This document shows positions 22,166 to 28,237 of a stretch of 64,000 nt of DNA, in pieces. This DNA comes from Tractidigestivibacter montrealensis (GTDB lineage Bacteria > Actinomycetota > Coriobacteriia > Coriobacteriales > Atopobiaceae). Below the pieces are notes generated by a model, which had not been told where the DNA came from, made no database searches, and saw nothing but the letters and a program-made list of their open reading frames with translations. The position numbers were made by a program, and so were the translations under genes. The stretch lies in assembly GCF_024741235.1 (NCBI RefSeq), contig NZ_JANSKA010000007.1:1-64000 (forward strand), written 5' to 3'. Numbering within the stretch: the first letter of the stretch is position 1; each line of letters starts with the position of its first letter.

Positions 22166-22192
22166 AACTGTACTAGTTAGTTTAATACAGTT
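22166..22192 (-). promoter_or_regulatory. Candidate YtrA-type operator
   Basis: AACTGTA and TACAGTT form inverted arms over 27 bases, with CTGTACTA facing TTAATACAG. The spacing and the TGTA/TACA ends resemble YtrA-family operators, and the site lies just upstream of the gntR gene. On the minus strand TTAACT and TACAGT could be -35/-10 boxes 16 bases apart, so binding would block transcription (inference). Confidence 0.5.
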
Positions 22193-22251
22193 AAGGCAGA
22201 GAAAAACACCGCCACGCTGCCCGCCGGCAGACGGTAGCAACGTGGCGGCGA

Positions 22252-22282
22252 ATGAGACAAAGGGACAGTCCCTTTGTCTCAT
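22252..22282. repeat. 31-bp perfect palindrome, family 2, copy 4
   Basis: ATGAGACAAAGGGAC, central A, exact reverse complement. As with copy 3, a TGA in the arm (minus strand, 22279-22281) is the stop codon of the neighbouring gene, here the flavoprotein. Confidence 0.95.
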
Positions 22283-23691
22283 CGGTCGGCGAGCTTCTCG
22301 CCCATGAGCAGGCCCATCACCGAGGCCATCATGAGGCCGCGGGTCCAGCCGGAGGAGTCGCCCAGGCAGTGGAGGTGCTGGACGTTGGTATCGAAGTTCT
22401 CGTCCATCTGGACGCGGTTGCTGTAGAACTTGACCTCGGGCGCGTAGAGCAACGTCTCGTAGGAGGCAAAGCCCGGAACCACGCGGTCGACGGCCTTGAT
22501 GAACTCGATGATCTCGACCATGGGGCGCATGGGCATGGCGGCGGTGATGTCGCCGGCCTCAGCGTCGGGGAGCGTGGGCACCACGTTGGACTGCGCAAGC
22601 TCCTTGGGCCAAGTGCGCTTGCCGTCGAGAATGTCACCAAAGCGCTGCACAAGGATGTGGCCGGCGCCCAGCATGTTGATGAGCTCGCTTACGCGCTGCG
22701 CGTAAGCAATGGGCTGGTTGAAGGGGTGCTTGAAGTTAAGCGTGCAGAGCACCGCCACGTTGGTGTTGGGGCTCTTGCGGTCCTTGTACGAGTGGCCGTT
22801 CACCACTGCCAGGCCACCGTCGTAGTTCTCCTGGCTCACAAAGCCGCCGGGGTTCTGGCAGAAGGTGCGCACCTTGTTCTTATACGGATTGGGATAACCG
22901 ATGAGCTTTGACTCGTAGAGCACGTCGTTCACGCGCTCCATGACCTCGTTGCGCACCTCCACGCGAACGCCCACGTCAACGGGGCCTGCCACGTGTCCAA
23001 TACCGTGCTCCTCGCACATGGAGTCGAACCAGCTTGCACCACGACGACCCGTGGCGACGATCGTCTCTCCGGCAACGACGCGCGTCTCGCCGTCACGGTT
23101 GCGCACCACGAGGCCGCTGCACACGCCATCCTCGATCACGACCTCCTCGCACTCGGTCTCGAAGAGGATGTTCACGCCGGCGTCAAGCAAGTGCTTCTCG
23201 ATGCGCGCGTAGAGCTCCTGGGCCTTCTCGGTGCCAAGGTGGCGGATGGGGCAGTCCACGAGCTTGAGGCCCGCGCTAATGGCGCGGCGGCGAATCTCCG
23301 CAACCTCATCGGCGTGGCCGAGGCCCTCGACGTGCGGGTCGGCGCCAAAGTCGAGATACATCTGGTCGACGCGGTCGATGGTGTCCTGCGCAAACTGATG
23401 GCCGATGAGCTCGGGCAGGTCGCCGCCCACCTCGCGCGAGAGCGAGAGCTTGCCGTCCGAGAAGGCGCCGGCGCCCGAGAAGCCCGTGGTGATGCGGCAC
23501 GGCTGGCAGTGGATGCAGTGGCCCACCTTGGCCTTGGGGCAACTGCGCTTCTCGACAGGCAGTCCCTTCTCGACGATGGTGATGGAGCGCGTGTCTCCCT
23601 TGCCGATAAGGCCCAGCGCAGTGAAGATGCCGGCCGGACCAGCACCGACGATTGCGACGTCCGTGCGGATGGTGGTAGTTGTGTCTGCCAT
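22279..23691 (-). CDS. FAD-dependent oxidoreductase, COG2509-like
   Basis: The 470-residue protein has an N-terminal FAD-binding motif GAGPAGIFTALGL (16-28), a cysteine-rich patch with C51, C59, C62 and C65 (CPKAKVGHCIHCQPC), and directly after it GFSGAGAFSDGKLSLS. That pattern marks the uncharacterised FAD-dependent dehydrogenases of COG2509. The patch resembles a metal or Fe-S site. ATGRRGASWFD and the C-terminal GDSSGWTRGLMMASVMG flavin segment are also present. The ATG at 23691 follows AAGGGGAAC. Its stop codon lies inside a palindromic repeat. Reaction and substrate are unknown. Bases 23692-23952 beyond its start show nothing recognisable. Confidence 0.85.
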   Translation of the reverse strand: MADTTTTIRTDVAIVGAGPAGIFTALGLIGKGDTRSITIVEKGLPVEKRSCPKAKVGHCIHCQPCRITTGFSGAGAFSDGKLSLSREVGGDLPELIGHQFAQDTIDRVDQMYLDFGADPHVEGLGHADEVAEIRRRAISAGLKLVDCPIRHLGTEKAQELYARIEKHLLDAGVNILFETECEEVVIEDGVCSGLVVRNRDGETRVVAGETIVATGRRGASWFDSMCEEHGIGHVAGPVDVGVRVEVRNEVMERVNDVLYESKLIGYPNPYKNKVRTFCQNPGGFVSQENYDGGLAVVNGHSYKDRKSPNTNVAVLCTLNFKHPFNQPIAYAQRVSELINMLGAGHILVQRFGDILDGKRTWPKELAQSNVVPTLPDAEAGDITAAMPMRPMVEIIEFIKAVDRVVPGFASYETLLYAPEVKFYSNRVQMDENFDTNVQHLHCLGDSSGWTRGLMMASVMGLLMGEKLADR

Positions 23692-23952
23692 GTTCCCCTT
23701 GTTCCTCTCCGCAAGGGGCCCGTACCGCGGGCGCATCCCTTGCGTGCTCATTTTGCCTCATTTGGGGGCTGGAGTCTTTGATGCAGCACGATCCGGCAGG
23801 CCTCGGTTTCACCCAGCAGCTCCGCCCTTACAAAAGTCAAGCTTCGCACCAATCGGCCTTCCACCGAGAAGCCCTAGTGCCTAGTAAATGGTTGGCACGC
23901 TATTACCCAAACGAGCCGGAGGCCATACTCAACCAGACGCGGCCCCGGCTTG

Positions 23953-24240
23953 TCATATTTCCTTAGGCAGATTCTTGTATACACCCTGCCTATGTCCCAC
24001 CCGAACAACCTCAATAAGCAGCTTTCCTTCGTTGATTGTCGCAAGAATCCTGTAGCTACCAACCCTGTATCTCCAGCCATTCTTCGTTCCCTTGAGCGCC
24101 TTGGAACCAGGAATTGCTTTGGGATTCTCACAACTTGTGAGATTGTCATCGACCCATTTGAGAATCATTAACCGTTGTTTTTTCTCGATGGAAAGCAGCT
24201 CTTTTGTCGCGGCGCGAGACCACTCGACCTCGTAGCTCAT
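23953..24240 (-). CDS. RelE/ParE-family toxin
   Basis: The 95-residue protein has the RelE fold pattern: MSYEVEWSRAATKELLSIEKKQRLMILKWVDDNL, then KALKGTKNGWRYRVGSYRILATINEGKLLIEVVRVGHRQGVYKN. The basic/aromatic core WRYRVGSYRI and the VVRVGHR strand are typical of mRNA interferases that cleave at the ribosome. It overlaps the antitoxin gene by 4 bases (ATGA), so it is translated after it. That it is toxic is inferred from the family. Confidence 0.88.
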   Translation of the reverse strand: MSYEVEWSRAATKELLSIEKKQRLMILKWVDDNLTSCENPKAIPGSKALKGTKNGWRYRVGSYRILATINEGKLLIEVVRVGHRQGVYKNLPKEI

Positions 24241-24464
24241 TCGGCTTCCATGGCCATGCGCTTGACTTCATCCATCGAGTAGCGCATGCCATCGTCCGCG
24301 GCCAGAGCGTCCTCGTATGCCTGGCGGTCAGCAGCGTCCTCGACCATCTCAAGCGCCGCCTCGCGCACCACATCGGAGAACGTCCTGCCAACAAAGTCGG
24401 CGTATGCCTGAATCCAAGACTTCTCCTCCGGCTCGAAACGGATGGTTGTTGCCTCCATTGCCAT
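24237..24464 (-). CDS. Ribbon-helix-helix antitoxin (RelB-like, DUF6290-type)
   Basis: The 75-residue protein begins with a ribbon-helix-helix DNA-binding segment (TTIRFEPEEKSWIQAYADFVGRTFSDVVREAALEMVED). An acidic C-terminal helix (DRQAYEDALAADDGMRYSMDEVKRMAMEAE) would wrap the toxin. It is the first gene of the pair. The ATG at 24464 follows GGAGGAG. An inverted repeat over the promoter suggests autorepression. Confidence 0.87.
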   Translation of the reverse strand: MAMEATTIRFEPEEKSWIQAYADFVGRTFSDVVREAALEMVEDAADRQAYEDALAADDGMRYSMDEVKRMAMEAE

Positions 24465-24478
24465 TTTCGTTCTCCTCC

Positions 24479-24506
24479 AATCGTATTTCCTTGTAATACG
24501 ATTATA
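24479..24506 (-). promoter_or_regulatory. Operator and -10 box of the toxin-antitoxin operon
   Basis: AATCGTATT and AATACGATT (24479-24487 and 24495-24503) form a perfect 9-bp inverted repeat with a 7-base spacer. On the minus strand a consensus TATAAT (24506-24501) overlaps the outer arm. Antitoxin binding here would cover the promoter. No good -35 box is visible. Confidence 0.65.
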
Positions 24507-24682
24507 CCCAGTCGTACTCCGCTAAAACGTGAGCTTTAGCTGAGACGAATGAGCCGATTGTGCCAACTGGGGAATTGGTACCGGAGGACGCTCTCCGCTC
24601 TCGCGCAGAGACGCTAGAAAGTTGGGCATACTGGCCAGAAGTCAGCCGCGCGCATGAGCCAGTCGCGCAGTCAGGAGGATTC

Positions 24683-25546
24683 ATGGCCATCCAGAAGCCC
24701 GAGCCGCTTGTAATCGGGAACAAGGCGTTCTACACCCTTACCTCGTACGGGCCGGTAGACGTGGAGGTGCACGTTGTGCGCACCACAGACGAGGAGGTCG
24801 AGCTTGCTATCCAGACGCTGGTACGCGAGGCGGGCGGCACCGAGAAGGACCTCGCAGACCCGGCGTGGGTCGCAAGCCACTTTGACGGCATCGAGAACGA
24901 GCAGCGCCTGCGCGAGCAGACCCGCGCATATCTCAGCTCGCTGAGCGAGGACTCCGCCGAGGAGCAGAAGGCCAACGCGTGTCTCGACGCGCTCGCCGAG
25001 CGCCTGTGCCAGTCGGTGCCGGCCGCACAGGTGTCGCAGGTGAAAGATGCGCTGTTCCAGGACATTGCGCAGCAAATCGCCACGACCGGCCAGCCGGTAG
25101 AGGCGGTTCTCGCGCAGATGGGCATGCGACCCGACCAGCTGGATTCGATGCTCCAGTGCGAGGCCGTGAAGGAGGCCGAGCACGAGGCGGCGCTCGACGC
25201 CTATGCAAGCGAGAAGAAGATCAAGGTCGACGAGACCGAGCTTCCGCACCTGCTGCAGCTCTCCCCCACCGACGCGCAGGCGCTCATCGCGCGCGCGAAG
25301 GCGGCGGGCCAGATGGACCAGCTTCTCGACGCCGCCCGACGCACCAAGGCCCTCGAAGCCGTGGTGTCCGAGTGCAACTGCACCTACGTGCAGGAGTCCG
25401 AGGCCGAGGCCAAGAAGCGACTGGGTGAAATGGCAGCGGTCATGCAGCACCGAGAGGAGCTGGCGCGCAAGGCGGCCAGCGCGGCCGAGAAGGACAGCTC
25501 TACTGGCAGCGGCGCAAACGGCGGCTCCGGGCTCAAGCTCGTGTAG
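24683..25546 (+). CDS. Trigger-factor-like chaperone lacking the ribosome-binding and PPIase domains
   Basis: The 287-residue protein resembles the C-terminal substrate-cradle domain of trigger factor: a long helical region with ENEQRLREQTRAYLSSLSED, ANACLDALAERLCQSVPAAQVSQVKDALFQDIAQQIATTGQPVEAVLAQMGMRPDQLDSM and YASEKKIKVDETELPHLL. The N-terminal ribosome-tail-binding domain and the FKBP-type PPIase domain are absent. It ends in a Ser/Gly-rich tail. The ATG at 24683 follows CAGGAGG, so the 41 codons before it are rejected. It stands alone between the toxin-antitoxin pair and rpmE. It may be a specialised chaperone of the SurA/trigger-factor fold; client proteins are unknown. Confidence 0.7.
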   Translation: MAIQKPEPLVIGNKAFYTLTSYGPVDVEVHVVRTTDEEVELAIQTLVREAGGTEKDLADPAWVASHFDGIENEQRLREQTRAYLSSLSEDSAEEQKANACLDALAERLCQSVPAAQVSQVKDALFQDIAQQIATTGQPVEAVLAQMGMRPDQLDSMLQCEAVKEAEHEAALDAYASEKKIKVDETELPHLLQLSPTDAQALIARAKAAGQMDQLLDAARRTKALEAVVSECNCTYVQESEAEAKKRLGEMAAVMQHREELARKAASAAEKDSSTGSGANGGSGLKLV

Positions 25547-25573
25547 CGCGCCCGCACTGGCAACGGCAACGCA

Positions 25574-25605
25574 ACGGGGAGGCCGACCGAAGTCGACCTC
25601 CCCGT
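25574..25605. terminator. Bidirectional terminator-like hairpin between the chaperone gene and rpmE
   Basis: A 14-bp stem with one mismatch (ACGGGGAGG...CCTCCCCGT) and a CGAA loop lies between convergent genes. T runs are short on both sides, so efficiency is uncertain. Confidence 0.55.
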
Positions 25606-25630
25606 TCTCGTGCTGCTCTGTAAGCGAGTG

Positions 25631-26059
25631 CTACTCGGCTGCGGGAGCCTCGGAAGCGGCCTCGGGCTCTGCGGGAGCCTCGGCGGCCTTCGCGGCAGCC
25701 TTGGCAGCCTCTGCCTCGGCCTTCTTGGCGTACTCAGCGGCACGCTTGGCCTTCTCGGCAGCCTTGGCCTCCTTGGCGGCCTTGCGAGCAGCCTCGAGCT
25801 CCGCGGCCTTGGCGGCCTTGGCGGCCTTGGCGGCCTTCTCGGCATCGAGCCTGGCCTGCGCGGCGCCGCCGAACTTGTTGGCGAAGCGCTGGACGCGGCC
25901 GCCGGTGTCGACGAGCTTCTGCTGGCCGGTGTAGAACGGGTGGCACTTGTCGCAGAGGTCGATGACAAGCTCGGGCTTAGTGGAACGCGTCTTGAACGTG
26001 TTCCCGCAGGTGCAGCGGACGGTGCACTCCACGTAGTTAGGATGAATTCCTTGCTTCAT
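25631..26059 (-). CDS. rpmE: 50S ribosomal protein L31 with long Ala/Lys/Glu tail
   Basis: The first ~70 residues are L31: [64 protein letters not shown]. Cysteines in CTCGN and CDKC mark the zinc-binding type. A low-complexity helical tail of about 70 residues follows ([30 protein letters not shown]...), ending acidic and Pro-rich. The total is 142 residues, against 70-80 for normal L31. The ATG at 26059 follows AAAAGGAG. A structured leader lies upstream. The ribosomal role is certain; the tail's role is not. Confidence 0.95.
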   Translation of the reverse strand: MKQGIHPNYVECTVRCTCGNTFKTRSTKPELVIDLCDKCHPFYTGQQKLVDTGGRVQRFANKFGGAAQARLDAEKAAKAAKAAKAAELEAARKAAKEAKAAEKAKRAAEYAKKAEAEAAKAAAKAAEAPAEPEAASEAPAAE

Positions 26060-26078
26060 TGCAGGACTCCTTTTGTCG

Positions 26079-26160
26079 GTCCTGGTTTCCGACCAGGACA
26101 GGGGTGGTGATGTCTTGGCGCGGATTGCTCCGTCCAAGACGGTCAAGCTCTCGGAGTATA
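26079..26160 (-). ncRNA. Structured 5' leader of rpmE (candidate L31 autoregulatory leader)
   Basis: On the minus strand, TATACT (26160-26155) is a likely -10 box. Two hairpins follow. The first pairs GTCTTGG with CCAAGAC and contains an inner CGGA-GCAA-TCCG stem with a GNRA loop (26112-26140). The second is an 8-bp perfect stem, GTCCTGGT/ACCAGGAC, with a 5-base loop (26079-26099), and ends about 10 bases before the ribosome site. Ribosomal leaders for L31 are described in several bacterial groups; that this is one is inference from structure and place. Confidence 0.55.
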
Positions 26161-26296
26161 GCAAATCGAGTGTCGATGGTGTGTGGAGAATCGCTGGCCA
26201 CGATAGGACACGGAGGGGGACGGAGTAGCAACGGACCGGGCTTCTCGTCCTTCTCGCCCCTCGTCGTTGCACCTCGCGCCACTCTAGCGCGAACAT

Positions 26297-26365
26297 TATC
26301 GCTATTTCTTATTTTGGGCTGACGTTTTCCCAGTTCACCGGCATTAGTTTTAAGAAATGGCGATA
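26297..26365. repeat. Family 3 inverted-repeat element, copy 1 (69 bp)
   Basis: TATCGCTATTTCTTA at the left faces TTAAGAAATGGCGATA at the right, 14 of 16 positions paired. The interior resembles the second copy at 58526-58593, including TTTTCCCAGTTCACCGGC against TTTGCCCAGGTCGCCGC, and both are followed by TTCT. Non-coding here. Confidence 0.7.
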
Positions 26366-26468
26366 TTCTTCGCGAGATAGAAGGATGCGCGGCGCGGTGG
26401 ATGTACCCGGAGAGAGACAACCGTCCAGTCCCACAGCCCATCAAACCCCATCCCTCCATCGCTGCCCC

Positions 26469-26557
26469 AAAAGTGAACACGATTTCAATTCACACTGCTG
26501 TCGCGACGGCATTTGCCCAAATGCCGTCCGTCACCCATTGAAATCGTGTTCACTTTT
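26469..26557. repeat. Family 1 element, copy 1 (89 bp)
   Basis: The ends form a perfect 21-bp inverted repeat beginning AAAAGTGAACACGATTTCAA. Inside is a second hairpin in which GACGGCATTTG pairs with AAATGCCGTC. It is the most symmetric of seven copies. There is no coding potential and no obvious target-site duplication. Confidence 0.9.
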
Positions 26558-26754
26558 CAAGGGGGCTGCCGCTTGGGTTATCGAGAGGCCAGCCGGATAG
26601 CTTTTCGGGAGCCGACGGTGCGGGCCGCAAGCAGACTGAGGCTCGACGTGCAGACCGGGGCTCCGTGTGTTCTAATGGCTTTCGAGCGCAAGCGCATCGC
26701 ACGCCGAGAAGTGCACACCGCCGCGCCAGTCACTCTCACCAGGGAAGGACGCCC

Positions 26755-27534
26755 ATGTTTCTCGCGATTGACGTTGGCAACACCCAGACCACGCTCGGCC
26801 TCTTTGACGAGGACGGCAACGTGGCCCACGGCTGGCGCATGGCGACGAGCCACACGGACACTTCCGACATGATCGACGCCCGCCTGCACGGCTACTTCAA
26901 CAAGGACGGCCTTGACCAGGCGCGCGTCACGGCCGCGGGCATCGCGTGCGTGGTGCCCGTGCTCACGCGCGCCTGGTACAAGTGCCTGCTCGACCGCACG
27001 GGCGCAGAGCCGCTGGTCGTGACCCCGCAGACGGACTCCGGCATGCGCATCGACATGCCCGACCCCACCCAGGTGGGCGCCGACCGCATCGCCAACGCCG
27101 TGGCCGCGCGCCTCACCTACGGTGCGCCCGTCATCGTGGTGGACTTTGGTACGGCAACCAACATCGACGTCGTTGACGCCACGGGCGCCTATCGCGGCGG
27201 CGCCATTTCCCCCGGCCTCATGCTCTCGGCGGCGGCGCTCTTCTCGCGCGCGGCGAAGCTCTCAAGCGTGCCAATCCAAGCCCCGGCCCATGCGCTGGGT
27301 GGGACGACCGAGACCGCCGTGCAGTCCGGCATCGTCATTGGCGCGGCAGCGCAGGCAGAGGGCCTTGTCGCCCGCATCAAGCGTGAGCTGGGCATACCTA
27401 ACGCACCCGTGGTGGGAACCGGTGGCCTCGCGCGTACCGTGAGCGCAGCAACGGATCTTTTCTCCGCCGTGGACCCCGACCTCACGTTGCGAGGCATCCG
27501 CGAGATCTGGCTGCACCAGCAGGGGCAGCGATAA
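26755..27534 (+). CDS. coaX: Type III pantothenate kinase
   Basis: CoaX phosphorylates pantothenate, the first step of coenzyme A synthesis. The 259-residue protein has the ASKHA-fold motifs DVGNTQTTLGLF (N-terminal phosphate loop), GADRIANAVAA, VVDFGTATNIDVVD and GGAISPGLMLS; the last two are diagnostic of type III. The ATG at 26755 follows AGGGAAGGAC; 30 upstream codons are rejected. It is a single gene facing the folate cluster. Confidence 0.96.
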   Translation: MFLAIDVGNTQTTLGLFDEDGNVAHGWRMATSHTDTSDMIDARLHGYFNKDGLDQARVTAAGIACVVPVLTRAWYKCLLDRTGAEPLVVTPQTDSGMRIDMPDPTQVGADRIANAVAARLTYGAPVIVVDFGTATNIDVVDATGAYRGGAISPGLMLSAAALFSRAAKLSSVPIQAPAHALGGTTETAVQSGIVIGAAAQAEGLVARIKRELGIPNAPVVGTGGLARTVSAATDLFSAVDPDLTLRGIREIWLHQQGQR

Positions 27535-27551
27535 CGAGAAGCCCACGCCAA

Positions 27552-27582
27552 GGCGGGCCCTAGCGCCTGCGAGAGGCCCGCC
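27552..27582. terminator. Hairpin between convergent coaX and the biotin-ligase-like gene
   Basis: GGCGGGCC and GGCCCGCC form a perfect 8-bp stem around a 15-base loop between two convergent stops. No T run follows, so it is a weak terminator candidate. Confidence 0.4.
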
Positions 27583-27583
27583 C

Positions 27584-28237
27584 CTACTTCACCGCGCGGA
27601 TGGACGCCTGCTCGGGCGAGACCTCGACCTCGCCACCAAGCTCGTTTCTCACCGTGGCGCGCCCCCACACGTCGACGCCCGCAAGGGTGCCCCGCATGGC
27701 CACGCGACCGTTGGGATACACCAGCTCGACGGGCTTGCCCATGAGCGCCACACGATCGAAGTAGTCCGAGAGGACCGGCGCAAGCGGACCCGCCACGGCA
27801 CGGCCGGCACCCACGGCACCCGACCACGCGTCCACGCGGGCGAGAATGGCACCGCATACGGCGACTGCGACCTGCTCGTCTGCAGGTAGCGAGTCCGCGT
27901 GCGCGCCGCCCACGACGTCGAACGAGAGCGAGCACACCACGAACATGCCCTCGGCGTACCCAGCGCTGGTTCGCACGCGCGCAACCAGGCCCGCACCGTC
28001 CTCGCGCACCACGTCCGCCGGCCAGCCAACGCCCACGCCGGCAACGCCCAGCTGCTCAAGCCCCTCGCAGGCGCCAAGCGCCGCAACGTAGGGCACGCCA
28101 GAGAGGCTCCCCATGCCCACCTGAGGCCGCAGCACGCAGGCAAGCTCAAGCTCCCCCTCCTCGCGATGCGAGAAGAGCTCGCCGTGCGGCGCACCCTCGC
28201 GCGCACGCTCCATGGCCCGCTCGGCAGCTACTCCCAT
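27584..28237 (-). CDS. Degenerate biotin/lipoate ligase-like protein
   Basis: The 217-residue protein aligns by eye with the core and C-terminal parts of biotin-protein ligases: ELACVLRPQVGMGSLSGVPYVAALGACEGLEQLG, then VGVGWPADVVREDGAGLVARVR, and a C-terminal SH3-like segment (GKPVELVYPNGRVAMRGTLAGVDVWGRATVRNELGGEVEVSP). The GRGRxGRxW biotinyl-AMP loop is missing. The KWPND lysine motif reads GWPADV, so the lysine and asparagine are lost. It is therefore unlikely to be an active ligase. It overlaps the end of folPK by 10 bases. The role is unknown, and the family call is moderately sure. Confidence 0.6.
   Translation of the reverse strand: MGVAAERAMERAREGAPHGELFSHREEGELELACVLRPQVGMGSLSGVPYVAALGACEGLEQLGVAGVGVGWPADVVREDGAGLVARVRTSAGYAEGMFVVCSLSFDVVGGAHADSLPADEQVAVAVCGAILARVDAWSGAVGAGRAVAGPLAPVLSDYFDRVALMGKPVELVYPNGRVAMRGTLAGVDVWGRATVRNELGGEVEVSPEQASIRAVK

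Larger units (their letters stand above)
26060..26754. other. Intergenic region between divergent rpmE and coaX
   Basis: These 695 bases contain the rpmE leader, one family 3 element (26297-26365) and one family 1 element (26469-26557). Upstream of coaX only its ribosome site AGGGAAGGAC is evident. The 26165-26295 and 26560-26740 stretches show nothing else. Confidence 0.6.
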
